In this document: piece by piece, positions 43,370 through 55,800 of the stretch
Layout of the letters: every line of letters starts with the position of its first letter
Position numbering within the stretch: the stretch's first letter is position 1
Assembly (NCBI GenBank): GCA_015847255.1
Contig: JADLZK010002761.1
Span: 709,895-773,894, forward strand
Length of the DNA stretch: 64,000 nt
Direction: 5' to 3'
Source of the DNA: Hyparrhenia diplandra
Lineage: Eukaryota; Streptophyta; Magnoliopsida; Poales; Poaceae
Notes under the pieces: generated by a model
What the model was told of the DNA's origin: nothing
The model's input: only the letters and a program-made list of their open reading frames with translations
Database searches by the model: none
Program-made: the position numbers and the translations under genes

Positions 43370-45300
43370 CTCTGAGGTCCGGCAGTGCCCCGACAGCAGC
43401 CCAACCGCCCAAGCCCCTGGGGCTAAGGGTGCCCCTGCTGCCCTGCACCGGTGGCAGCAGATGGAATGGAGGCGCCCAAGATGGAGTCGACCCCCGAATG
43501 CTGAATGCAGGGACGGTTGCCGTGAGTCCCCTGCTCGGTCCAGCAGCCGGCCACCGATCCCATATCCTTAGCTTTACACGAGGCCAATATGCAGCGTGAG
43601 AGAAACATGCTGCCGTGTTCATGTATGGTTCCACCAGTTTCACTTGACACGCTTGATTGAAAAAAAATATAGAAAAAGACAGAGGCACAACAGAAGGGAG
43701 GCAATGCTTATGCTACTGGGGTTGAACCTAAGTACCTGCAACTGCAAGGCTATTGGGGTCGTCGCTCGACCACTGGATAACCACACAGCTAGCTGCTTGA
43801 AAACTGAAATCTGCATAAAAACATGTATCAGTTCGACAAGTTGGTGTCATGTGTAAACAATGCTAAAAAAATGTCACTAAAGCTCATTCACATTATCCTT
43901 CAGGCTTTCATGATGTAAACAGAAACACTGAGTATACCTAATGAAAAAAGAAAAAACAAAAGAACGATATTCATCTGCATTTTACCTCTGAACGAAAGGT
44001 GGATCTATTCTTTCCAGCCACAGCGTGTATGTGTTGGTGTTGAGTTTCCCCAATCTGCTCTTCAAAATTTGAATCATTGAAGCTACAGAGTTCAAAATGC
44101 AAAACATGTTGAACTGAACTTAATTTTTCTCCCAGCTGATTGAGCTCAATTCGTAGTGGTGAGCCACTTCCATCTTTGAGTCATCTTACAATAGCAATCT
44201 GCAGCTGGAACACAATTGCAGGTCTCCAAGTCTGGAAACTCTGAATCAGTGCAGGGAATCGTGAATCACTTGATATAGAGTGACCAACCAGAGAACCTGA
44301 AGGGTGTCCTGCTGCAGCTGGCGCGTGTCGACCGTCGATCCATGTTGTTCATCCCAGCTCCATCGGTTCAGCGATGCAAGCATGGCCGCCAACGAAGGAG
44401 CTCACTAGCGACCCTCTCGTTGTCCTGCGGCCCCGGCAGTTGGTGCATGCGTGCGGCACCCTTGTGCATCCCCAGGTGCGGTGCTGATGCTGTTCATCCA
44501 CGGGCGACTCGCGCCGCGAGGCCACCGCCAGGTCCAGCAGCCAGCGCGATCTGGAGATCGCAGCGACGTCGGCGCGCGGACGTCCCGGAGAGCAGGTCCA
44601 GCGCCTCCGCCTGGCACGATGACACCACCGCGGTTGTTCCTGAAAGAGAGGGAGGCATGGTTCCTGTCATGATGCCATGAATGTGCTGATAATTCAGTAA
44701 TTGATGATCACTGGATTTTGCATGATGCCATGAACTGTTGTTCCATTATTATCAAGATTACAATGAAATTTGGTTGGCACATCTTTGGCTCTGAGCACCA
44801 CTCCTGTACAGCAATCAGCACTGCAAATGCATATGCGCACTGCAAATGCATATTGGCATATCAAACCAAATTGGCAGAAATGCATCAAAAAGAAATTCAT
44901 TTTTTTTTTTCTATTTTTGGCCTTTTACCCAAAAGCAACACCTTGAGGGTTGACATGAAGTGAGCCCATGGAAGCGGCACAAGCAATCCCTGCTTCTAGG
45001 CCACCACCAGAACAAAAGGTCCTATGCCAACCTTAAGTCCGACAATGGCAAACAGAGCATTCAGAAAACACTTTGACCTGTTTAATTTCAGCCATATTTT
45101 TAAGAATACGTCTTCATACTAAAATAGCATCATGCCAGTTTTACTTATGCAAAGTTCCACAAGTGTTGAATTAGCTATTCTTTAACAATTGTTTTTGTGT
45201 TTTTGTTTGATATTTGAGAAAAATATTATGGTTTCAGAACTGTGTCTATTTGGAAGTTCAGTCATCAAAACTAAAGATTTTTTAAATGCCCCTGAGGCTT
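43370..45300. repeat. noncoding repeated unit, copy A (s1 and r1)
   Basis: Part s1 (43370-44350) corresponds to 48500-49557 plus 50971-51330. Shared phrases are CGGTCCAGCAGCCGGCCACC/CGGTCCAGTGGCCGGCCACC, TAAGTACCTGCAA, and TCTGAATCAGTG. Part r1 (44690-45300) corresponds to 46565-48495 and 51335-51850; shared phrases are TGATTGATGATCACTG, GAACTGTTGTT and TTTGTTTGATAT. No protein is encoded. On the minus strand there are plausible splice sites (CATTGCAG before GTACTTATT in the s2 copy), so these could be duplicated untranslated exons of a lost gene. Confidence 0.7.
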
Positions 45301-45568
45301 CAGTAATCCTTGAGGTATGGGCAAAGCAAAAACACATAATTTGCAATTGTAGCATGATTTAACAACTGAGTCATATTGTCTTGTGCTTTATTCGTTGAAA
45401 CCGCCACTGCCTTGTGCCGTTCCATTAAATGAAATGAGGTGGCACATCAGTATTTTTGCTAAGAAGTGGCTCCAATGGAGATTTCTTGCAAAACAAGTTT
45501 AGTAGTATGCATGACAATGTCATCATAATCTCCGGGTTTCTACCTAATCTACATTGTCATGCTCAAGC

Positions 45569-46491
45569 CATGGCGGATCTAGGATTTCAATCATGGGGGT
45601 ACGGATCTAAACAATATAGTTCACCAACATGGAAATGACATAATTATATCATTAAATACGATAAAATAGTTCATATATAGATGGAACAAGTTACATGTTT
45701 CCAACTCTCCATAATTCTAATACAAGTTCCAACTAAAGCTTCACACGCCGGTCCTGGGCCATGGCTTGAAAGCGTTTAATGATATCTTAATTGCTTACAC
45801 GTCGAAAAAATTCAATGCTCAATAAATGTGACCAAACAATCATTTAAATATTGATCGCCCATCTTATTCCAAGCTTGGTCTTCACATACAGTTCATTGCT
45901 GAAAATATTCTCTCAACACACTTGCAGCTAGCTACAGGAAGAATGAGGACCAATTTGAGCAATAAATAAACAAGTTTAAAGTGATCATGCTTCTTTGTCT
46001 GAACTAGTTTGATAAAGAGCTCATTAAGATTCTTCACTTGTTGAAACCTTGTGTCGTTACGCATGTCAACAATAAAACATATTAAGTTGTGAGGATAGTT
46101 TGGACCAAATCTGTGCTTTGAAAATTTTAAGCGGATAAAACTTTGCAAGTTTTATAAGTTTTTCTTTGTCAAAACAAGTTGAAATGAATTAGCTATTGAT
46201 GTTTTTGGCCGAATGAGATGCCGCGTCGGCGCGTTGGTTTCGTCTACTCGGCAGATCGGCAAACAGATAGCAAATTGTGACGCGACCTGGGCTGTCATTT
46301 CGTCTACTCGCAGACCTGGGCTGTTCTTGGGCCTCTAGAGATGAGTGTTATTAGGTGTTGTATGGGCTGCACGTATTTGACAATGTATTTCAACCAATTA
46401 AAGAGTATATAACTATATATACTTGATTTTTTTTTTTCAGAATTTTTGGGGACAGTTGTACCCCCATGCCCCAACTGTACATCCGCCACTG
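45569..46491 (-). mobile_element. deleted hAT element with dimerisation-domain remnant
   Basis: The ends are CATGGCGGATCTAGG on the left and CAGTGGCGGATGTAC read from the right on the minus strand. Both continue into a GGGGGTAC block. The flanks GCTCAAGC and GCTGCAAG are similar but not identical. On the minus strand 45740-46150 encodes KMGDQYLNDCLVTFIE and, separately, LKLVLILPVASCKCVERIFSA, the hAT C-terminal dimerisation domain. The catalytic core is deleted. Confidence 0.75.
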
Positions 46492-46709
46492 GCTGCAAGT
46501 ACCGAGGACAGAGGCATAGCTCCTGTCATTCACTTGCAGAGAGATCGGAGCTGTATGACGGACGATGATTCAGTGATTGATGATCACTGATGCGCATGAA
46601 CTGTTGTTGAGTTATTATCATGATTTCAACTTGCAAGGTAATTTGGCTCCAAGCATCACTCCTGTATGGGTATGGCAACCAGCATCCTCTTCACTCCTGT
46701 ATGCTGTAT

Positions 46710-47842
46710 CACTAGTACCCAAATGATTTTTGGCGGGGACGGTTTGATTTTTGCGTGGCGGGGCATTTGGAGCCCGTTACTAATGAAAGGTCACGGTTAA
46801 TAGATTAACCGTGGCGGGCGGAATTATAATGCCCGTCATGGTCAAAGTTTTGAAAAAAATAAAAAAAATGAAAAACCCTGACAGCCCGCCAAGCCCATCT
46901 ACGGGAGCAGCGCCGGGCCGCCATGGGATCCGCCCTCGCCGCCCGGTAGCGCCGTCGTCGCCGTCTTCATGGCTGCTGCCCCGCCAAGACGTCGCCGTTG
47001 TCGTGGCGTGCTGCCGCCCCACGCACGCTGCCGAAGTCGGCGCTGCGTCGCCGTCGCCCCCACACGCCGCCGCTGCCGCCTCCCGCGGGAGAGGGCTGCC
47101 GGCCGCTCGGAGGCGGCCGCCACGCCGCCGGTGAAGGGAGGGCCCGCGCGGCGGGATCCACGCCGCCACGCCGGCTCCGCCCCGCTCTCCGCCCGCCGCC
47201 GCTTGATCCATGCGCGGCTGATCCGGGCCGGGAGCGCATATGCCTGCTCGCCGGCCGGTGTGAGGGAGTCCGGCCGCCGGAACCGCGTGGAGAGATGCCG
47301 GTCGGATCGCCCGGCAGCGTGGAGGAGGTTGGCGGCCGTATGAGGAGGCCGTGGCCGTGGTGGAGGCGGCCGGCCGGCGCTGGATCGGCCAAGTTGCCGT
47401 AGCGACCGCGCCCGGGGAGACGGCGGATCCCGGGGAGGAGAGTAGTGGAGCAGTGGATCTCACTTGGACGGAGAGTGGGGCCGTTTCTCGAATCCTCCAA
47501 ACCCTAAAGCAGTATTTATATCGGGAGGCTTAAAACCGGGCTGGCTTGGGCACGATGGGCCTCGACATTTTCGCGTGACGGGCCTTAGGATGCCCGGAAA
47601 ATTGATTTTGGCGTGGCGGGCACCTTTAACACGCCACGGAAAAGGGAAGTATTTTTTGGCGGCGTGTTAAGGTGCCCGCCACGCAAAATCAATTTTCCGC
47701 ATGCGCAAAACACGCCCCGCCACAAAAAAAAAAAAAAAAAAAAAAACTGACGTGGCGAGGCATTTTCCGCGGATTCGAAAAAAAGTACGCCACGAAAAGA
47801 TTTTTGCAAGATCACGCAAAAATCATTTCAGATTTACTAGTG
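46710..47842. mobile_element. CACTA-like nonautonomous element
   Basis: The left end is CACTAGTACCC and the right end, read on the minus strand, is CACTAGTAAATC; both are followed by ATGATTTTTG within 20 bases. GTAT flanks both sides (46706-46709 and 47843-47846). Short GTGGCGGGC-type motifs repeat near both ends. A 3-base duplication would be usual for CACTA, so the class is tentative. The GC-rich interior (46890-47480) is open on both strands without motifs. Confidence 0.65.
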
Positions 47843-49149
47843 GTATGGCAATCCCCACCATTGCATTGCATGTAGACAGTGGACGACACAGATCCGGCCT
47901 CCTTTGAGTTGAGTCAATCCGTACTACGGATGCATCTGAACACTAAATGAGATTGAGGCCTCATTTCAGTTGACAAGCTGTTGAGTTCATCTAGCACAGG
48001 AATGCTCCATACCTGTGGAGGAAACAAATAAAATTGGCAGAAACGCATTAAAAGTGATCACTGTAAATTTATCTCAGCTGCACAAAAAACATATTTCAAC
48101 CCTCCTGTAGGCATAACAATGCTAGTTTCTTACAACTGTTCCACGCCAAAGCAACACACCTTATGTCAGAGAATCCCAAGGAAGTTGCCTAGCCATCTTT
48201 GTCCCAGCCGACCACCACTTCCAGCAGAAAAAGAAAGGATCATACACTAACCCAAGCCTGACAATGGCAGAGCAGCACACCATGCGGGGAAGTATTTCCC
48301 TCTTTCAGAAATCTTTTTAAGAATATACCTTCATCATAAAATGGCAAACATGTCATTTTTTCACATGTACAAAAGTTTCACAGGTGTTTAGGCAGTGATT
48401 CTTCTTTTTATAATTTTTGTTTGATATTAGAGAAAGAAAATATGGTTTCAGAAGTGCGTCTGCTTGGTGAAAATTCAGTGATCAAAACTGAGATTGTTGA
48501 CCGCCTACATCTCACTAGTCACTAGTCATCACAACCACAACCACCGAAGTCGGCAACTGGGTGGCTACCGCGGTCGTCATGAGCGACCCTGGGCTTAAGC
48601 ACCAACATCCTCTTTCGTGCTTTTTTTGTGCGAGGAATCCTCTTCCTGCTTTTATGCATCAATGTGTCCAGTCGCACAATCGCCCAAGCCTCCAAAGCGA
48701 AAACTGGAGTGCTGGCCCCTTGCCCCCAAGGCTAATGGTGTCCAACCGCTGGATGCAGGTAACGGAGCAGAGGCCCCAGAGTCCCCTCCCTCGGTCCAGT
48801 GGCCGGCCACCGATCCGCTTCAAGAGCTCCAGGGACAGGTCGGCGATGCATGGACGACCTTCATACGAAGCTGATGTGCGATATGTTATGGGAGATAAAC
48901 ATGCTGCCATCAATTCTGTTTCACTCTGGCACGCTTGAAAATGATGAATGAAAACGTGTGGAAAAGGGAGGCAAGGGTAATAAGTACCTGCAATGCTATT
49001 GGGATTTGTTGCCTGACCGCTGAACAACCAAACCGCTGCTTGAAAATTAAAAATCTGCATTAAAATAAACAGAGGTATCCAAGCTGACAGTTTGGTGTCA
49101 CGTGTAAACATTATCCATCCTTTCATGATGTGCACAAAAAACACCGATT

Positions 49150-49170
49150 ACACACACACACACACACACA
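49150..49170. repeat. (CA)n microsatellite
   Basis: Ten CA units followed by an A-run. Confidence 0.95.
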
Positions 49171-49557
49171 AAAAAAAAGGAAAGAACAATACTCATCTGC
49201 ATTTACCTATGAACAAAGCAAAGAGAGCCATCTTTTCCAGCCACAACATGTATGTGCTGGTGCTAGTTTGTAGTTCCCCAATCTGCTCATCCAAATTTGA
49301 ATCCACAGAGGCACAGCCACAGAATTCTTCTCTCCCAGCTGATTGAGCTCAATCGTATAGGATATGTGCCACTTCCATCATTTGAGTCATCTTACCATTT
49401 TTGCAATCTGCAGGGGAACAATTGCATGTCTTAAGTCTGAAACTCTGAATCAGTGAAGGGAATGGTGAACAATACAGAGAGGCAAACAACCAGAGAACCT
49501 GAAGAGCTGCCCTCCCGCGAAGCTGGCGATGTCGCATCGGCCGATGTCCATCCCAGC

Positions 49558-50970
49558 TGAAAGCATCTAGGCCCCTAGTGCGCGGGTTTTCGATGATTGA
49601 TGACAATATATAAATTACCATGACTAACGTGTGTTTTAAAGAAACGAAGTTGAGTTAGGTCATGGTAGGTGATCTCGGCAATGTGATTTGCTTTCGCCCC
49701 TGACGATGGAATTCGTTTCGGGTTTTCCAAGAATGGACGGCAAGGTTTAGGGACGGTTGCTTCCATTGTTGATGGAGTTGAGTGACATCGGATTAGTGTT
49801 AGGGCTTTGTTTTCTTTTGGCCGCACTATTAAGGGGGGGTAATGCGAATGGGTAGCTTGACCTAGGTAAGTCCTAGTGGATTAGATGTGGTGCACACTTG
49901 AGTAATTCCTAGCACTAGGTAGCTGGAAAAATCCCCGAGATCGCTTGAGTTGGTCCATATTCACGGCGATGCTAAGACGGAGGTGAAGAAGTGTTTCAAG
50001 AGGCGACACCTGACTTCTTGACCTGACGTTCCCCGACCGGAGCTGCCCGGCCAGCAAAATGGCCCCATTGATTCCAAAGAAGGTCCAAGATGGACCAAAA
50101 TACGATCGAGCGCCCTCGTCGTGACCGGAAGCCGGACCGACGCCGACGCCGCAAGACTCAACTAAACGCTGGGGGTTTGAACCGACCGAAAGGCCCCCCG
50201 CCACTTGACCGAGCTGGCCAAGCATAATGGCCGCAAATTGAGTTGATTTTCAGTTGAAGGTGGGGGCTATATATACTTTTCCCCCACGCCCTTGCACACT
50301 CTTGCCCATTTGTTCACCTCGGGAAAACCCTTTGAGAGTGCAAGGGGGGAGCAAGAGCCTAAGGAGCTATTCATGCAAGATTAAGGACCTCTTTAGTGTG
50401 CTTTGAGAGATTCAAGTGTGCATCCACTCTTCTCCCTAGGCTTGTTGTGGTCAAGTGAGAGTTCGTGCTTGTTTCTCTTGCAGGATCGCCATCACCTAGA
50501 TGGCTTGGTGGAGGTTCATGGCTTGAAGATCATCCGGTGGTGTTTGTGGATGACTCAAGCAAGCTTGTGAGGGGTTGTGGGTGATTCACGCGGAATGGAG
50601 TGAAAGAATCAGCCCGTAGAGCACTCCTTAGTTCGGCGAGGACTAGGGGGAGCGACACTCTTGCAAGAGTGCTCCAACGGTGACCAGTGGGGGAGTGGCG
50701 ACTCTCAATACCTCGCAAAACATCGCCGCGCTTCTTCTTCCTCTCTTTACTTTGAGTATTTACATTCCGCAATTCAATTATGTCTTTACATTTCTTAGAA
50801 TTGCCATGCTAGAGTAGGAATTGGAACCTAGGGTGCAAAACTTTTTGTGCGGTAGTCAATAGAAACACTTAGAACAAGGTGGGTGAATATGGGCTAGTAA
50901 GTTTATTATTTGCGAGCAAATTTTTAGATTAGCCCAATTCAACCCCCTCTTGGGCATCTTGATCCTTTCA
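49558..50970 (+). mobile_element. solo LTR, SIRE/Maximus-type copia
   Basis: It begins TGAAAGCATCTAGGCCCCTA and ends TTGGGCATCTTGATCC, then TTTCA, with TGAAAG...CTTTCA ends. CTATATATAC near 50266 fits a TATA box. The last part CCCAATTCAACCCCCTCTTG is typical of SIRE-type LTRs. The flanks CCAGC and CCACC differ at one base, fitting an aged 5-bp duplication. The unoccupied site is in copy A near 44353-44360 (CATCCCAGCTCCATCGG). Confidence 0.8.
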
Positions 50971-51850
50971 CCACCGTGATCGGTCTCATCGATGCAAGCC
51001 TACACAACGAAAGCAACGATGCCATGAACACTAAGGCATAAAGACAACACCCCATTAGCATCGCCATGCGAGAGGGCCGGGCCATCCCACCACCCCAAGA
51101 TCAAGGCCATGGGTGTCAAGTATCCATTCCATGGACAGAGGCGATTCTCCCCACAGGTCTCACCTCAGTGCCCTAAGGCACCAAAGACAGGCGGAGACGG
51201 CGGCGGAGGTCGGCGAGATCCCCTACAAGGAGCGTGTCCGGCGCCGTCATGGCAGGCGGCGACACAATGCGCCCCCGCTCGATGCCAATGCCTTAGGCTG
51301 TTCCGTAAACAGAGTCGAGCTATATATGATGATGGTTGTGATTCAATGTGATTGATGATCATTGGATGTGCATGAATTGTTGTTGCATTGCTATCAAGAC
51401 TACAAGGCAATTTGGTTGGCAAATCTATGGCTCCAAGCATCACTCCTATATGACAATCAGCACAAATAAATGCATCTGGCCACAAACCGACTGACCTCCT
51501 TGCAGCTGAGTCAATCAGATGCATCTGGAGACAGATGATGCGGCCTCGTTTCAGTTGTCAAGTTGTTGAATGCATCTAACACTAGAAAGCTTCAAAGCTG
51601 TGGAATAAACCAAATTGACATGAATGAACTCATTAAAAACTGATTTTGATCTCTCCAGTAGGCAGCAGCAAGTCTATGTTCTTGTGCCTGTTCGACACTA
51701 AAGCAACAGCTTAACATGTTAAGAAGTTTCAACAGTTAAAAGCAAAGGCATGCATTTTTTTTTTTTCTGCAACAGTACCTCAAGTCAATATAGAAATAGT
51801 TGAAACAGGTTATACAAGCTGAGAGCGTTATTAAGCTGCTAATCACTTGA
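50971..51850. repeat. noncoding repeated unit, end of s2 and copy r3
   Basis: 50971-51330 resumes s2 after the solo LTR (ATCGATGCAAGCCTAC against AGCGATGCAAGCATGG in copy A). r3, 51335-51850, repeats TGATTGATGATCATTGGATG, GAATTGTTGTTGCATTG and GGCTCCAAGCATCACTCCTA. No coding signal. Confidence 0.65.
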
Positions 51851-52800
51851 CAATCAAAGCAAAATCTCTGCCTACAAGTTTTACTGCATTATTGGATTGT
51901 AGTGGAATGAGTTACAGTGCAGGACAATTTTGCATAGTATGAGAAAAGTGAAACAAAATGCATAGTCTTACAGGATATAATTTTTCAAACACAATATAAA
52001 TGGGTATAGATCATGTTCAACAAAACCAGGGCATACTTTTTATATGTGTTTGTTACCTTTTCTAGAAGTAGAGCCAATCATTTTTTTCTGAGATCCAAGA
52101 AACATGGGAAGACTGAAACCAATTATTTTGCTAAACTGGCTTTTCCTATGAGTGCAAACCTTTGACTAGAGAAAGAATCATACAGCCGCATCCATACTTC
52201 AGTAACTCTTCTGAGATTCAGAATGACATGGCAGGAGTGCACTAAAAATATCACCTGATCGAAGCATATATATAGGTTACTGACAAAACCAATCAGAACA
52301 ATCATCAAATAAGCAAATAAACAAATATGCTAAACATGTAAATAAGCTGTATGAGACTACAGAGGTGGGATTTTTACAGGCACTTACCAGTTCCATGTGA
52401 AGAATCCAGAGAGAGAGAGAGAGAGAGAATCAGAGGACAGAATAATACACAATATGAAGAAATGCCCTGCACAGCAGATGGAAACAAGTGGGTTACCCTG
52501 AAGAAAACATCAACTGTGGCCAAATAAACTAAACAAGAATGACTGAGGTTTATAGGGTTAGTGAGAAAAGCAAGGGAAATTGGTGGGAGGGAAGTTCCAC
52601 CTCTTTGTTACTTTGGGTTTGTCGTATAGACTATTGGGATCAAATTAATCAACTTTGGCGGCAGTGACTCTTTAGCTCCTCGCTTTGACTTCCAATCCGA
52701 CATCTATTTCTCATGGTATTTAACTTGGAAGGTCATCCACTCCTCGGCAAAGGATGTGATGGTTGGGCAGCCATGGATCCTTAATTTTTGCGGTGAATCG
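51851..52800. other. intergenic or downstream region of the NB-LRR relic
   Basis: No coding signature. On the minus strand, AACTG followed by GTAAGTGCC near 52385-52395 is a good splice donor, so it may be a spliced 3' untranslated region of the NB-LRR gene. A (GA)n run lies at 52408-52428. Confidence 0.4.
52408..52428. repeat. (GA)n microsatellite
   Basis: About ten GA units, directly beside a candidate splice donor on the minus strand. Confidence 0.9.
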
Positions 52801-52814
52801 GGAGGCAGTCCTTG

Positions 52815-55800
52815 GATCAGATTTCTGGACAAAAGATGATATCAAACTCTTCCATTGAACTTGGGAGGCCATCCTTGGGTGGTATCGGATTGCTCACATC
52901 CGACATTTTCAACCTCTTGAGGTTGGGAAGTCTATGCAACTGCTCAGGAGGGGAGGGGCAGCGGAAGCAAAACTCAAATGTGATCTCCTCGAGGAGTTGA
53001 CGAATAGAAGGGCCTCTTGCTCCTCGTGAAGCGCCCAACCTTATTAATTTCCAATGTGGTGAGCGAGGGAAAAGAGCGTGCTATGACGAAGGGACGCAGC
53101 AGCTGAATCCGTGCACATCGCCTATTTTGAGCTCCTCGAGTTTGAGGAACCGGATGGAATCTCCCGCCATGCACTGTGAGGGATCTGAATCAACAAAGAA
53201 ATTGGGCATTCTTAGGCCACATAATTTGGTGAGATGGCCTTGGGTGAGAGGACAACCATCCTCGCTCTTGAATATGAAGGTAAGTGTGGCTCGCGATGAG
53301 AGCTCTAAACCTTGAGAGAGGTGAGGTTTGATAGAGGGCAGCACCTCGATGCCCACGCCATCCGAAATATGAAGGTGTTCCAGGAGTTGGGGAAGGGGAA
53401 AGAAGAGAAGGATGAAGACTATCAATAGGCGGACGAGGGAGCTTGGGGCACCTGAGATTATCAATCTTCTGAGGGATGTTTCGAGCCCTCCTCCTCCCCC
53501 CACTTCGCCCATCTTCTTCAAGATTCTTTGTCGTCATGTGTATGGACAAAGGAGGCTCACCGGGCAAGCGTTGATCTCCAAATTTCCCCGCAGGTTGGGA
53601 GGCAAAGCAACAAGTCGGGCGGGATGTGAGCTTGGGGCAATGGAAGATTTTTCAATCTTCTGGGAGGATGTTCCTGAGCCTCCTCCTCCCCCCACTTGGC
53701 CCATCTTCTTAGTTGTTGTCGCCATGTGGATTGGAGTAGAGGAGGCTCACGGGCATGCGTTGATCTCCGGCTCCTGGGGTTGGGGAGGCAAAAGCAAATG
53801 GTCACGTTACGCTTCTTTGATGCGACTATTACGTCATCCTCGCCTCTTGTGTCGGCTGCAGCCTCCACTTTGTTAGCTGAAGACAATGGTGTTTGTTGCT
53901 CGCTACCCCTTCACATTCACGGCCCAAAATTATTTACCTTCTCACAACTCCATAGCCAAGCATCCGAGAGCTTCGAAGTAGGTGAGAAGTCGTGTTAACT
54001 CCTTACCACTAGCATTCCATTCCATGATGAACAACCTGCTCAACTCGAAACTGATATTTGACATGGTTGTCGCCTTCAACAAATGGGAAGGTATTACTCG
54101 AACAAGACGTCCGTAGGATCCTTAGGGATGGCGAAATTTGTAAGTAACGCAAGCAGGCGTGGATTGGCACCTTTGCATCCTCAACTCGCTCAGTCCAGCT
54201 TAGATAGATTATGAAAAGCTAGCACATTCCAAAAGGTGCTATCATTTGTATCCTTATTTCCCTCAATGGTCAAACTATATTCATTTTGAATAGAAGGTGT
54301 CAAACTATATTCATATCTATAATCTTTTTCACAAACCATTATATCATTAGTTGAACTTGCACTTCTTTCTATAATAAAAAGATGAACCATACTCAGATCT
54401 GAATGTTGTTAGACAACCCAATTTACCAAGACATGCCCATCCAATTCTTCTATATTAATGGAGCAGGGGAGCTTTAGTCCAAGGAACGGGAGGAAATGAT
54501 GATAATTGTGGGCTTTTGTAATCTTGACTCGAGAGTCTAGGAAATAAATTTGCATTTACCTCTTTTGCCTTGTTGACAAAGAACCAAAATGTTGAAATGA
54601 CAACTCCACAAGAAAGGGCAATCCCATGATAAGCACTTTAAGAAAGGAAGCGGTGACAAGGGCCATGCACGACCTGCATTTTTCAATCATGTTGAGTTTA
54701 CAAAGTTTTAGGCTTCTCAAATTTCTCAACCTTTCTTTAATGGCGTTGCCTAAAATATTTTCCTCACGAGGCAAATCAACTAGCCACAACTCTCCTATAG
54801 GCGAAATTTTTTTTTTTCCAAGCTACACCTTTTAGACACGTAGTAGATTCCGCATTTTTTACAGAGAGGTTAGTACCAAGCCATGAAGGACAAGTGGTTC
54901 CCCTGTGACCTTTAACCGATAACTTCGGAAGATTGCTACTTGGCCTAAGCCTTTCAAGAACATGTTCTTCTAGTGTTGAATCATTGGCGTTCGGCCAATA
55001 TTATCCCAATGTAATATCAACTCTTTTTAGGTCTTTATCTCATAGTTTTAGTTCATCTGCTTCTTCCTTCACTTCAACCTTTTGAAGGTTATAAATGCCT
55101 AATAATCCACAAAGTTCTTTTCAAATGTCTTAGTTGTTTTAGTTCAAAACCTTTGATCATCTTGTTTGACCACAAATCTTCTGACTCTTGTAATGATATT
55201 AATTTCCCGACACCAACAATGCCGAGTGTATTGTATCATGAACAAGAAGATGGCGCTAATTTTACTAGGTTGTCCATATTCTGCCGGTAGCGGATCGATG
55301 TTACAATATTTTGCATGTAGGACCTTCATGTGATAAAACTGAAATTCTACTTGGAAATGTTGCTTTATATGACCAAGAACATTCAATCTGAAGATAGCGA
55401 AGATGGATAAGACAATAGAAGTTGTGCAACAAATCTTTTCACATCATAGGATGCTCCGATAGAATGACAAGACGAAGGGCTTTTGCTTCCCTAAATAAAT
55501 CACCAAAAGCTTTCCAAAGCGCCCATGGTGTTCCCCAAATATCATCAAAGTCCGTAGTTTTTCAACTTTTAGTCTTGTACCCAATGTAGTGAAATCCTCA
55601 ACGCAATTTTACTTGAAGTCAATCGATCCTTCACATTGGTATGATCCATGTTGATAGACAGTGACGGATTGATGGAAGGACTTTAAGGAGGTCACTTGAG
55701 ATTGAGAACAGTCTATGCTAAGACATTCAAGTGATGAAACTTTCTCTCGTGCTAATTCATATAAGAGATCATGAATAATATAACGCAGTTCCTCAACATA

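Larger units (their letters stand above)
46500..49557. repeat. noncoding repeated unit, copy B (r2 then s2), interrupted
   Basis: r2 is 46565-46709 and 47843-48495, split by the CACTA-like element. s2 is 48500-49557 and resumes after the solo LTR at 50971. See copy A for the shared phrases. The order r2-s2-r3 after s1-r1 indicates a tandem array with at least one s part deleted. Confidence 0.65.

Noticed and set aside
46780..47463. 227-codon open frame on the minus strand
   Set aside because: Low-complexity Ala/Gly/Arg/Pro product inside a nonautonomous element, overlapping open frames on the other strand.
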